Shown here piece by piece: positions 53,770-62,057 of a DNA stretch of 64,000 nt. The notes beneath the pieces were generated by a model. That model saw only the letters and a list, made by a program, of their open reading frames with translations. It had not been told where the DNA came from and made no database searches. The position numbers and the translations under genes are program-made. The DNA is from Franzmannia qiaohouensis (GTDB lineage Bacteria; Pseudomonadota; Gammaproteobacteria; Pseudomonadales; Halomonadaceae), in the NCBI RefSeq assembly GCF_031451695.1, contig NZ_JARWAM010000015.1:1-64000 (forward strand), given 5' to 3'. Position 1 is the first letter of the stretch, and each line of letters opens with the position of its first letter.

Positions 53770-54711
53770 ATGCGCAATACCACCCGACTCACCGGCCTCA
53801 TCCTCATCGGCCTGCTGCCGCTCACCGCGCTTGCTTACCAGGACGCCAGCGATGAGCTGCGTCTCGTCGTGCCCCCCTGGCCGGGGGTTACCGTCAAGTC
53901 GGAGATCTTCGCCCAGCTGGCGGAGCCCCTGGGGTATCGGGTCAAAGCGCTGGAGGTCAGCTCAACGGTGGGCTACCAGACCCTGCAGAGCGGCGACAGC
54001 GACGCCTTCCTGGCCGGCTGGCTGCCCTCCCAGCAGCAGAGCTACGACGCGGCCATGGACACGGGCAGCATCGTCGACCTGGGCAACAACGTCAGCGGCG
54101 CGCGCATGGGCTTCGCGGTACCCGGCTACGTTTACGAGGCCGGCGTGACCCACGCCGAACAGCTGGCCGACCCCGAGATCCGGGAGCGCTTCGGCGCCGA
54201 GATCTACTCCATCGTGAGCGGCTCCACGGTCAGCGACCACCTCCACGACGCCGCCGACGCCGATACCTACGGGCTCAGCCAATGGCGATTCCGCGAGTCC
54301 TCGACGCCGGGCATGCTCGCCGAAGTGGACGCGGCACAGCGTGACCAGCGCTGGATTCTCTTCTACGGCTGGACGCCGCACTGGATGGCCCCAGCGTATG
54401 ACATGCAGATCCTCGATGATCCGGCGAGCGTGTTCGGCGAGAACAATGGCGCCAGCGATGTGCGCACCATCGTCGCCAGCACCTACCACGCGGCCAACCC
54501 CAACATGATCCGGCTGCTGGACCAGTTCGAGCTGACGGCCGACGAGCAGAGTGAGTTCATCCGCGACTTCGGCCTCGAAGAGGGCGAACTGGAAACCGTC
54601 GCTCGCGACTGGCTGCTGGCCAACCCCGGGCGCATCGAAACCTTCCTCGAGGGTGTTACCACACGCGACGGCGAGCCGGGCCTGGCGGCGGTTCGCGCCA
54701 GCCTGGAGTGA
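53770..54711 (+). CDS. Glycine-betaine-type ABC substrate-binding protein
   Basis: This 313-residue exported protein has a signal ending near LPLTALA and matches the OpuAC family. PPWPGVTVKSEIFAQL, YGWTPHWM and several Trp and Tyr residues could form the aromatic box for a quaternary ammonium group. No betaine permease or ATPase gene lies nearby, so it is an orphan binding protein like CaiX or BetX of Pseudomonas, probably sharing a core transporter encoded elsewhere. It sits between aruI and aruH, which is unexpected if those serve arginine alone. Confidence 0.82.
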   Translation: MRNTTRLTGLILIGLLPLTALAYQDASDELRLVVPPWPGVTVKSEIFAQLAEPLGYRVKALEVSSTVGYQTLQSGDSDAFLAGWLPSQQQSYDAAMDTGSIVDLGNNVSGARMGFAVPGYVYEAGVTHAEQLADPEIRERFGAEIYSIVSGSTVSDHLHDAADADTYGLSQWRFRESSTPGMLAEVDAAQRDQRWILFYGWTPHWMAPAYDMQILDDPASVFGENNGASDVRTIVASTYHAANPNMIRLLDQFELTADEQSEFIRDFGLEEGELETVARDWLLANPGRIETFLEGVTTRDGEPGLAAVRASLE

Positions 54712-54718
54712 GGCCCCC

Positions 54719-54739
54719 GGGCCGGCGTGACGCCGGTCC
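54719..54739 (+). promoter_or_regulatory. Intercistronic hairpin after the betaine-type binding protein
   Basis: GGGCCGGCG and CGCCGGTCC form nine pairs (one G-T) with a TGA loop, just past the stop codon and without a T-run. It probably stabilises the binding-protein mRNA. Confidence 0.6.
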
Positions 54740-54765
54740 CAGCACGTCTGGAAGCGAGAGACCCT

Positions 54766-55983
54766 ATGCACTATTCACGACTGACCGGCCGCATCGCCGG
54801 CGAAGGGGCCGCGGCCTGGGATATCCACTACCGCGCCCTGGCCCGCCAGGCCGCCGGCGAGGCAATCACCGTGCTCTCGGTGGGCGACCCTGATTTCGCT
54901 ACCCCGGCGCCCATCGTCGAGAGCGCCGTGGCCAGCCTGCGCGGCGGTGCCACTCACTACCCCGACGTGCAGGGCAAGCTGGCGCTGCGCCAGGCAATCG
55001 CCGACGACTACCGCCGCCTGGGCCTCGACGTCGGCCCGGATAATGTCATCGTCATGGCCGGCGCCCAGTGCGGCCTCTACGCTGCCGCCCAGTGCCTGCT
55101 CGACCCCGGCGACGAGGTGCTGGTCCCCGAGCCCAGCTATGTCACCTACGAGGCGGTGCTGCGTGCCACCGGCGCCGAGCTGGTGCAGGTGGCGCTCAAC
55201 GGCGAGGCGGACTTCCGCCTCGACCCGGCGGCCCTGCAGGCAGCCATCACCCCGCGCACCCGGGCCATCCTGCTCAATAGCCCGCACAACCCCACCGGGC
55301 AGTTGATCGACGCCGAGAGCTGGGCGGCGATCGCCGCGCTGTGCCACCGCCACGATCTGTGGCTGATCTCCGATGAGGTCTACGCCGAGCTGATCTTCGA
55401 GGGCGAGCATATCTGCCCCGCCAGCCTGGCGGGCATGGCCGAACGCAGCGTGGTGATCAGCAGCCTTTCCAAGTCGCATGCCATGACCGGCTGGCGGCTG
55501 GGCTGGGTGCTGGGCCCCGAGACGCTGATCCAACACCTGACCCACCTCGCGCTGTGCATGCTCTACGGCTGCCCCGACTTCATCCAGGACGCCGCCTGCG
55601 ACGCCCTGACGACGCCGCCCGCCGAGCTGCAGGCGATGCGCGAGGTCTATCGGGCGCGCCGCGACGCCGTCTGCACGGCACTCGCCGAGAGCCCGGCGGT
55701 GACGGCGATCCGCCCGCCTGCGGGGATGTTCCTGATGGTGGATATCCGCGCCACCGGCCTCTCGTCCCAGGCCTTCGCCGACCGCCTGCTCGACGAGGAG
55801 GGCATCTCGGTACTCTCCGGCGAGGCCTTCGGCCCCTCGGCGGCGGGCTTCGTGCGCCTCAGCCTGACCGTGGAGGCCGAACGCCTCGCCGCGGCCAGCC
55901 GGCGCCTGGCGGCCTGTGCGCAACGCGCTCGAGATGAGCGCGCCCTGTCACCGTCCCCGGCCTCGGAGGCCGATTGCCTATGA
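54766..55983 (+). CDS. aruH: Arginine:pyruvate transaminase, AruH-like
   Basis: This 405-residue PLP-dependent class I aminotransferase is close to AruH along its whole length: RIAGEGAAAWDIHYRALARQ, SVGDPDFATPAPIV, THYPDVQGK, LNSPHNPTGQ, and SSLSKSHAMTGWRLGW with the PLP lysine. AruH takes arginine to 2-ketoarginine, the substrate of AruI. The ATG at 54766 begins MHYSRLTGRI. It overlaps the next gene by four bases (ATGA). Confidence 0.88.
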   Translation: MHYSRLTGRIAGEGAAAWDIHYRALARQAAGEAITVLSVGDPDFATPAPIVESAVASLRGGATHYPDVQGKLALRQAIADDYRRLGLDVGPDNVIVMAGAQCGLYAAAQCLLDPGDEVLVPEPSYVTYEAVLRATGAELVQVALNGEADFRLDPAALQAAITPRTRAILLNSPHNPTGQLIDAESWAAIAALCHRHDLWLISDEVYAELIFEGEHICPASLAGMAERSVVISSLSKSHAMTGWRLGWVLGPETLIQHLTHLALCMLYGCPDFIQDAACDALTTPPAELQAMREVYRARRDAVCTALAESPAVTAIRPPAGMFLMVDIRATGLSSQAFADRLLDEEGISVLSGEAFGPSAAGFVRLSLTVEAERLAAASRRLAACAQRARDERALSPSPASEADCL

Positions 55984-56771
55984 CATCATCATTCGAGCAT
56001 CCCCTCCGTCCCCAGGCCGCCCTCGCAGTGGTGGCCGACCACCTGATCAAGCGTTTTGGCGAATTGGAGGTACTCAAGGGCGTCTCGCTGAGCGTCGCCG
56101 AGGGCACCGTCACCTCGATCATCGGCGCCAGCGGCTCCGGCAAGAGTACCTTGCTGCGCTGCATGAACCTGCTGGAACGCCCCGACCGCGGCGAACTGGC
56201 GATTGCCGACGAGGCGATTCGCTTTACCCGTAACCCCCAGGGCGACATCGTCGGCCTGGATCGGCGCCAGCTGCAGCGGCTGCGCGCCAAGGTCGCGATG
56301 GTCTTCCAGCAGTTCAATCTTTGGCCCCACTTGAGCGTGCTGGGCAATGTCATCGAGGCCCCCATGCGGGTCAAGGGGATCTCCCGCAAGCAGGCCACCG
56401 CCCTGGGCGAACACTACCTGGAACGGGTCGGCATGGCCGACAAGCGCGACGCCTATCCTGCCTTCCTCTCCGGCGGCCAGCAGCAGCGGGTCGCCATCGC
56501 CCGCGCCCTGGCCATGGAGCCGCGCCTGCTGCTCTTCGACGAGCCCACCTCGGCGCTGGACCCGGAGCGGGTCAACGAGGTGCTGGGGGTGATCCGCGGC
56601 CTCGCCGACGAGGGCCGCACCATGCTGCTGGTCACCCACGAGATGCATTTCGCCCGCGAGGTTTCCGACCAGCTGGTCTACCTCGACCAGGGCCGCATCG
56701 CCGCCGAAGGTACGCCGCAAGACGTTTTCGATGATCCCCGCTGTCGCCACTTCGTGGCGCCCGCGGCCTGA
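55980..56771 (+). CDS. Polar amino acid ABC transporter, ATP-binding protein
   Basis: This 263-residue ABC ATPase has Walker A GASGSGKST, Q-loop VFQQFNLWPHLSV, signature LSGGQQQRVAIARALAMEP, Walker B LLLFDEPTSALDPE and H-loop VTHEMHFA. It is of the HisP/GlnQ type. It is followed by a binding protein and two permeases, a complete importer. Arginine or another basic amino acid is the likely substrate, given aruH next to it. The ATG at 55980 overlaps the aruH stop by four bases. Confidence 0.9.
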   Translation: MTSSFEHPLRPQAALAVVADHLIKRFGELEVLKGVSLSVAEGTVTSIIGASGSGKSTLLRCMNLLERPDRGELAIADEAIRFTRNPQGDIVGLDRRQLQRLRAKVAMVFQQFNLWPHLSVLGNVIEAPMRVKGISRKQATALGEHYLERVGMADKRDAYPAFLSGGQQQRVAIARALAMEPRLLLFDEPTSALDPERVNEVLGVIRGLADEGRTMLLVTHEMHFAREVSDQLVYLDQGRIAAEGTPQDVFDDPRCRHFVAPAA

Positions 56772-56805
56772 AGGCTCCACCTAACCATAACGACAGGAGA
56801 AGACC

Positions 56806-57579
56806 ATGAAGTTCCCCCTGATGATCGCTAGCGCCGCGGCCGCCATCAGCCTCGGCCTCACCGCCCAGGCCGCCGACCCGCTCAAGGTGGGCATCTCCGG
56901 CGAGCCCTACCCGCCCTTCACCTACAAGGCCGCCAGCGGCGACTGGACCGGCTTCGAGGTGGAGCTGGCCCACGCCATCTGCGACGCCATGGGCCGCGAC
57001 TGCGAGATCACGCCCACCGGCTGGAGCGGTATCATTCCCGCCCTCAATGCCGGACGCATCGACATGATCATGAACTCCATGTCGATCACCGAGCAGCGTC
57101 AGCGGGTCATCGACTTCACCCGCCCCTACTACTTCACCCCCGGCGCCTATGTCGCCGCCAGCGATCTGGCGCTGGATATCCCCGACGGCCTGGACGGCCT
57201 GGTGATGGGGGTGCAGAGCGCCACCACCAACGCTACCTACGCGCGCCGCGAGCTAGGCGACAGCGGCGTGGATATCCGCCTCTACGACCAGGCGGAACAG
57301 GTCAACAACGACATGCTGGCCGGGCGCCTGGATCTGATCCTAGCCGACGAGATCGCCATGCTGCAGTTTCTCGGTCGTGAGGAAGCCGGAGGCTTCGAGG
57401 TCAAGGCCACGGCACCCCACCACGAGGCCTACGGCGAGGGCATCGGCATTGGCCTGCGTCAGGAGGAGGACGACCTGCGCGAGGCGCTCAACGCAGGCAT
57501 TACCGCGGTGATCGAGGACGGCACCTGTGGCGACCTCTCCGAGCAGTACCTGGGCACCGACGTCTGCGTCTACGACTGA
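56806..57579 (+). CDS. Polar amino acid ABC transporter, periplasmic binding protein
   Basis: This 257-residue exported protein has a signal ending GLTAQAAD and then LKVGISGEPYPPFTYKAASGDWTGFEVELAHAIC in two joined stretches, the SBP type 3 pattern of Lys/Arg/Orn and glutamine binders. NSMSITEQRQRVIDFTRPYY and the late Cys pair (GTCGD and DVCVYD) are also seen. The substrate is probably arginine, from context only. It starts 34 bases after the ATPase gene. Confidence 0.9.
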   Translation: MKFPLMIASAAAAISLGLTAQAADPLKVGISGEPYPPFTYKAASGDWTGFEVELAHAICDAMGRDCEITPTGWSGIIPALNAGRIDMIMNSMSITEQRQRVIDFTRPYYFTPGAYVAASDLALDIPDGLDGLVMGVQSATTNATYARRELGDSGVDIRLYDQAEQVNNDMLAGRLDLILADEIAMLQFLGREEAGGFEVKATAPHHEAYGEGIGIGLRQEEDDLREALNAGITAVIEDGTCGDLSEQYLGTDVCVYD

Positions 57580-57598
57580 GCCTTCTACGGCTGCCATA

Positions 57599-57623
57599 CC
57601 CCCGGTGCCAGCAGCGCCGGGGG
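57599..57623 (+). promoter_or_regulatory. Intercistronic hairpin after the amino acid binding protein
   Basis: CCCCCGGTGC and GCGCCGGGGG form ten pairs (one G-T) with a 5-base loop, 20 bases past the stop, with no T-run. The placement suggests partial termination or mRNA protection to keep binding protein in excess. Confidence 0.65.
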
Positions 57624-57655
57624 ACTTCGTTGTGTGACCGAGGAAAGGCTCAACC

Positions 57656-58363
57656 ATGACTGCGATGACACCGGAGGGGCTCGGCGACTGGGCTGGCCCG
57701 ATCATGGCCGGGGCCCTGACCACGCTGCAGATCGCCGTGCTGGCCTACGCCATCGGCCTGCTGCTGGGACTGCTTGGCGCCGGCGCCAAGCTCAGCCCGT
57801 GGGCGCCGCTGCGCGGCCTGGCCACCGGCTACTCGACGCTGATTCGCGCGGTGCCCGAGCTGCTGCTAATCATTCTGCTCTACTATGCCGGCGCCCAGGC
57901 GCTGGAGGCTCTACTGGCGCATCTGGGCATGGCCGGGGCCGTGCAGATCACCGGCTTCGCCACCGCCGTGGGGGTTCTGGCCTTCGTCCAGGGCGCCTAC
58001 ATGACCGAGGTGTTCCGCGGCGCCATCCTGGCCATCCCGCAAGGCCAGCTGGAGGCCGCCGACGCCTTCGGCTTCTCGCGCTGGACGCGCTTTAACCGCA
58101 TCGTACTGCCGGGGATGCTGCCCAACGCCCTGCCGGGCATGTCCAACCTGTGGCTGATTCTGATCAAGGACACCGCCCTGATCAGCGTGATCGGCTTCAA
58201 CGAGCTGTTCTTCACCATCCAGCAGGCCGCCGCCAGCAGCCGCGCCTACTTCCTCTTCTATGCCGCCGCCGGCGTCATCTACCTGCTGATGACCCTGACC
58301 TCCACGGCGCTGTTCGCCCACCTCGAGCGCCATGTGCGCCGCGGCCAACCCACGGAGGCTTGA
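57656..58363 (+). CDS. Polar amino acid ABC transporter, permease 1
   Basis: This 235-residue inner-membrane protein has about five helices and the amino acid permease domain with YSTLIRAVPELLLIILLYY. The coupling-helix region reads AYMTEVFRGAILAIPQGQLEAADAFGF, the EAA motif that contacts the ATPase. It pairs with the next gene as a heterodimer, HisQ/HisM style, and ends two bases before it. Confidence 0.9.
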   Translation: MTAMTPEGLGDWAGPIMAGALTTLQIAVLAYAIGLLLGLLGAGAKLSPWAPLRGLATGYSTLIRAVPELLLIILLYYAGAQALEALLAHLGMAGAVQITGFATAVGVLAFVQGAYMTEVFRGAILAIPQGQLEAADAFGFSRWTRFNRIVLPGMLPNALPGMSNLWLILIKDTALISVIGFNELFFTIQQAAASSRAYFLFYAAAGVIYLLMTLTSTALFAHLERHVRRGQPTEA

Positions 58364-58364
58364 G

Positions 58365-59090
58365 ATGGACTTTTCCTGGCTGAGCGATCCCTTCTACCAG
58401 GCCTACCTGTGGGAAGGCTTCGTCAACACCCTGTGGCTGTTGCTGGTCTCGGCGCTGGGCGGCCTGCTCCTCGCCGTGGCGGTGGCCCTGGCCCGGCTGC
58501 GCGGCCCGCGCCCGCTGGCCTGGCTGGCCTGGGCCTTTACCACCGTGATCCGCGGTACGCCGCTGCTGGTGCAGCTGTTCTTCTTCTACTACGGGGTGGG
58601 GCGGCTGCTGGAGGGCGTACCAGGCATCCGCGACAGCCTCTTCTGGCCACTGCTGCGCGAGCCGTTCTTCTTCGGCGCCCTGACCTTCACCCTCAGCGTC
58701 GGCGCCTACTCCGGCGAGGTGATCCGCGGCGCCATGCAGAGCGTGCCGCGGGGCGAGCTGGAAGCCGGCCGCGCCTTCGGCCTGTCGTCCTTCCAGGTGC
58801 TGACCCGGCTGTGGCTGCCGCGGGCCATCCAGCTCTGCCTGCCAACCCTCACCGGCGAGATGATCCTGCTGCTCAAGTCGGTGCCGCTGGTCTCCACCAT
58901 CGCCATGATGGACCTGCTGCAGGCGGCCAATATCATCCGCGACGAGACCTTCCTGGTCTACGAGCCGCTGCTGCTGATCGCCGGCATCTACCTGGCCACC
59001 ACCGTGGTGCTGACCCTGGTGCTGCGCCTGGTGGAACTGAATTTTCCCGGCATGCAGCCGACCCGGCGCCGCTGGCTGCCCATGCGCTAA
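58365..59090 (+). CDS. Polar amino acid ABC transporter, permease 2
   Basis: This 241-residue inner-membrane protein has the same fold as permease 1, with FTTVIRGTPLLVQLFFFYYG and the EAA region AYSGEVIRGAMQSVPRGELEAGRAFGLSS. The ATG at 58365 has CGGAGG upstream. It is the last gene of the long tmpA-like to permease run and converges on a third GlxA-type regulator with a 4-base overlap of stop codons. Confidence 0.9.
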   Translation: MDFSWLSDPFYQAYLWEGFVNTLWLLLVSALGGLLLAVAVALARLRGPRPLAWLAWAFTTVIRGTPLLVQLFFFYYGVGRLLEGVPGIRDSLFWPLLREPFFFGALTFTLSVGAYSGEVIRGAMQSVPRGELEAGRAFGLSSFQVLTRLWLPRAIQLCLPTLTGEMILLLKSVPLVSTIAMMDLLQAANIIRDETFLVYEPLLLIAGIYLATTVVLTLVLRLVELNFPGMQPTRRRWLPMR

Positions 59091-60082
59091 GCACGCCGCG
59101 GCTTGCTGCCACTGCCGTCCGGCCGGTTTCGCACCTCCCGCGGCGACATGCCGAACTGGGCGCGGAAGGCGCGGGCGAAGCTCGAACTCGAGGTGAAGCC
59201 ACAGGCGAGCCCCGCCGCGAGCACGTCGAGGTCGGTCTCCTCGAGCAGCTGCCTGGCTCGCTCGAGCCGCCGCCGCAGGTACCATTGGCGCGGCGAGGTG
59301 GCGAGATGCTGCTCGAAGAGCCGCTGCAGCTGACGCGGCGAGACACCGCTGCGGCGTGCCACCTCGGCGAGGCTCAGCGGCTCTTCGAGGTGGCGCTCGA
59401 TCAGCGCCACGGCCTCTATCAGGCGGCGATTGTGTGTCCCCAGACGACGTACCAGCGACATGCGCTGCTGGTCATCGCGGGTGCGCATGCGCTCATGCAC
59501 CAGTTGCTCGGAGACATCGATGGCCAGCTTGGTGCCATGGCGCCGGGCGATCACCTCCAGCGCCATGTCCATGGCCGCGGCCCCGCCGGCGCAGGAGAAG
59601 CGCCGCGAACCGAGCTCGAACAACTCGTCGGAGGTGGCAATCGCCGGGAAGCGCTCGCGAAAGGCCGGCAGGCTCTCCCAGTGCAGCGTCACCCGCTCGC
59701 CGCCGAGCAGCCCCGCCGCGGCGAGCAGGAAGCAGCCGGTATCGAGCCCGCCCAGCACACAGCCGGCCTGGTCGAGGTGGTGCAGCCAGGCCAGCAGCGG
59801 GCGCTTGAGGTGCTGCTCCGGCGCAAAGCCGCTGCACACTGCCAATGACGGCAGGTCATGTACCTCGCCGACGGCCTGATCGACGAGCAGGGTCATGCCG
59901 TTGGAGGCGGTGACCGGCGCGCCATCCTCGCTGATCAGCGTCCAGTCGAACAGCGGTCGGCCGCTGAGGCGGTTGGCAATGCGCAGCGGCTCCACCGCGG
60001 CGAAGAAAGCCATCATCGAGAAACTCGGCAAGAGCAGGTAGCCGACGGTTTCGGGTAGCGCGCCGCGATAATCGAGTCGCAA
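59087..60082 (-). CDS. GlxA-family AraC-type regulator, probably of arginine genes
   Basis: This 331-residue regulator has a DJ-1-like domain (VGYLLLPSFSMMAFFAAVEPLRIAN, GGLDTGCF) and a C-terminal AraC domain (LSLAEVARRSGVSPRQLQRLF and VLAAGLACGFTSSSSFARAFRAQFG). It resembles the cdhR-like protein closely. The best start is TTG at 60082, after GGGAGGAGGAGAG, where the alignment with the cdhR-like protein (RLxYRG) begins. It lies at the end of the transporter genes, as ArgR does next to the aot genes of Pseudomonas, so an arginine-responsive role is plausible. Confidence 0.8.
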   Translation of the reverse strand: MRLDYRGALPETVGYLLLPSFSMMAFFAAVEPLRIANRLSGRPLFDWTLISEDGAPVTASNGMTLLVDQAVGEVHDLPSLAVCSGFAPEQHLKRPLLAWLHHLDQAGCVLGGLDTGCFLLAAAGLLGGERVTLHWESLPAFRERFPAIATSDELFELGSRRFSCAGGAAAMDMALEVIARRHGTKLAIDVSEQLVHERMRTRDDQQRMSLVRRLGTHNRRLIEAVALIERHLEEPLSLAEVARRSGVSPRQLQRLFEQHLATSPRQWYLRRRLERARQLLEETDLDVLAAGLACGFTSSSSFARAFRAQFGMSPREVRNRPDGSGSKPRRA

Positions 60083-60116
60083 TCTCTCCTCCTCCCGGTG
60101 GGCGCCCAACAGACGT

Positions 60117-61688
60117 CTAGAGCCAGTCCTCGAGGCGCAGTGCCCGGCTGCTCCAGGCCCCCAGCCGGCGCAGCCAGCTGCCCGGCTCGCGGCGCAGCAC
60201 CTCGGGCTGGTCGGCGTTATCGGTATGCCACTCGAGCCCGCCGGCCTCATCCAGGCCCACGGCATAGCTCAGCGCAGGGCTCATGCCCAGCTCGGCCAGT
60301 GCCCATAGCTCACGGTTGAGGGCCTGGCTTTCCACCAGCACGCCCACTTCGCTGTTCCACCAGATCGAGCGCGGGTCGATATTGTAGCTGCCCACGAACA
60401 GCCGCTCGCGGTCGAAGCCCAGCGCCTTGATATGCAGGCTCGACGACGACGCCCCCGGCACGCCGAGGCTGGCGCTCTCCTGGTGATCGGCCCGCAGCTC
60501 ATAGAGGCGCACGCCGCTTTCGAGCAGCGCCGGGCGGTAGCCGGCGTAGGCGCCATGCACCGGCGGCACGTCGGTGGCTTCCAGCGAGTTGGTGATCACC
60601 GCTACCTCGACGCCATCCCGTGCCAGGCGCTGCAGCTGGGCGGCGCCCTGGGGAGTGGGGATGAAGTAGGCCGAGATGATCAGCAGTCGCTGCTCCAGCT
60701 CATCGATGACCTCGACCAACTCCCCGGAGAGGGTCTCCTCCAGCGCCGGCCGCCCGCGCCCCGCCAGCTTGCCGGGCGGATCCCACAGCGCCTGCCCCGG
60801 CGCCCAGGTCAGCGGCGCCAGCAGCGCCCCGGGGCTGGTCTCGGCGAAGCGCTGGCGCAGCGCCACCAGGTAGGGCGAATCGTGGCGCTGCTCCTCGAGC
60901 CACGCCGCCAGGTCGTCGCGCAGCTCGCGCCAGGCGCCGGGTTCGGCCTGGCGGAAGCGCGCCAGCGGCAGCGCCAGGTGATGGCGCCAGTAGTCGTCGA
61001 AGCTGCGCGACAGGTCGCGCGCCACCGGCCCCACCGCCAGCAGGTCGAGGTCGGCGAAGTTGCGCTGCTCATCGGCGTTGAAGTACTCGTCGCCGAGGTT
61101 GCGCCCGCCGGTAATCGCCACCGCGCCATCGCTCAGCCACAGCTTGTTGTGCATGCGGCGATGCTGGCGGCGCAGGTCGGCGGCCATCATCACCCCGCGA
61201 CTCAGCAGCGTGCCGCGCCCCCGCAGCAGCGGATTGAACAGCCTCACCTCCACCTGGGGGTGACTGTCGATGGCGACCAGCAGGGCTTCGTTGTTGAGGC
61301 TGGCCAGGTCGTCGAGCAGCAGCCGCACCCTGACACCGCGCTCGGCGGCGTCCAGCATCCGCACCAGCAGCACCCGCGAGGTGAGGCCGTCGTCGGCGAT
61401 ATAGGTCTGCACGTCGAGGCTACGCTCGCTGCGCGCCAGCAGTGCGGCACGCAGGGCGAAGGCCTCATCGCCGTCGACCAGCAAGCGAAAGCCACTCTGC
61501 TCGGGGGCCTGCTGCGCCTGCTGATCGGCCACCCAGCCGCCCAGCGCAGTCGCCTCGCTCTCGTGCAGCGGCAGGGTCCAGGAGTGGCTGCGCGCCACCG
61601 GCACCGGTGCACAGCCCGCCAGCAGCAGGCAGGCAACCAGCAGCGATGTCAGGACGAGACGCGCGCCGCTCCTGGCGCGACCAATCAC
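60117..61688 (-). CDS. Phospholipase D-family lipoprotein, cardiolipin synthase C-like
   Basis: This 523-residue protein begins with a lipoprotein signal (lipobox LLAGC) and has two HKD motifs: HNKLWLSDGAVAITGGRN and HIKALGFDRERLFVGSYN. The layout and FDDYWRH and NIDPRSIWWNSE segments match ClsC (YmdC)-type enzymes, which make cardiolipin from phosphatidylglycerol and phosphatidylethanolamine. A ClsC with a lipid anchor is common in this group. The start is GTG. It lies six bases after a small membrane-protein gene. Confidence 0.85.
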   Translation of the reverse strand: MIGRARSGARLVLTSLLVACLLLAGCAPVPVARSHSWTLPLHESEATALGGWVADQQAQQAPEQSGFRLLVDGDEAFALRAALLARSERSLDVQTYIADDGLTSRVLLVRMLDAAERGVRVRLLLDDLASLNNEALLVAIDSHPQVEVRLFNPLLRGRGTLLSRGVMMAADLRRQHRRMHNKLWLSDGAVAITGGRNLGDEYFNADEQRNFADLDLLAVGPVARDLSRSFDDYWRHHLALPLARFRQAEPGAWRELRDDLAAWLEEQRHDSPYLVALRQRFAETSPGALLAPLTWAPGQALWDPPGKLAGRGRPALEETLSGELVEVIDELEQRLLIISAYFIPTPQGAAQLQRLARDGVEVAVITNSLEATDVPPVHGAYAGYRPALLESGVRLYELRADHQESASLGVPGASSSSLHIKALGFDRERLFVGSYNIDPRSIWWNSEVGVLVESQALNRELWALAELGMSPALSYAVGLDEAGGLEWHTDNADQPEVLRREPGSWLRRLGAWSSRALRLEDWL

Positions 61689-61694
61689 CGCAGG

Positions 61695-61922
61695 TCACTC
61701 GTCATGCTGGTGCGCCACCTGCTGCTTGCGTCGCTTGTTGCGCCGGTAGAGTCGCGCCAGCGCAATGCCCAGCGCCACGGCCACCATCAGCGCCAGGGTC
61801 ACGCCCTGCCAGGCGCGGGCGGCGTCGCCGAGCAGCGTTTCCAGGGTGATGATCACGATGAAGCCGAGTGCCTGGCTGGCGATCGCCAGGACGCGCAGAA
61901 TATCGAAGGCAGGCTTGGCCAT
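61695..61922 (-). CDS. Small two-helix membrane protein of unknown function
   Basis: This 75-residue protein begins MAKPAFDILRVLAIASQ and has two hydrophobic helices (about residues 9-30 and 37-58). A strongly basic tail (RLYRRNKRRKQQVAHQHDE) should stay in the cytoplasm. I do not recognise the family. It ends six bases before the phospholipase-D-type gene on the same strand, so the two are probably cotranscribed. A longer reading from 62876 is the opposite strand of the next gene and is not coding. Confidence 0.6.
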   Translation of the reverse strand: MAKPAFDILRVLAIASQALGFIVIITLETLLGDAARAWQGVTLALMVAVALGIALARLYRRNKRRKQQVAHQHDE

Positions 61923-62057
61923 GTGCAGCTCCGGGGGTGACAGTCGAGCAATGCAACAGTACGCTTCTTGCGCACAATGCTGCGCGGCCATAGTGTAACA
62001 GTGGCCGCTCGTCGTCGCTGCCCCCTGCCGCTGTCCTGACCTGTTGGAGCCCGCCGG

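Noticed and set aside
60432..61940. A 502-codon open frame opposite the phospholipase-D-type gene
   Set aside because: The minus-strand gene has two HKD motifs and a lipobox; the opposite frame is Gln/His-rich antisense noise.
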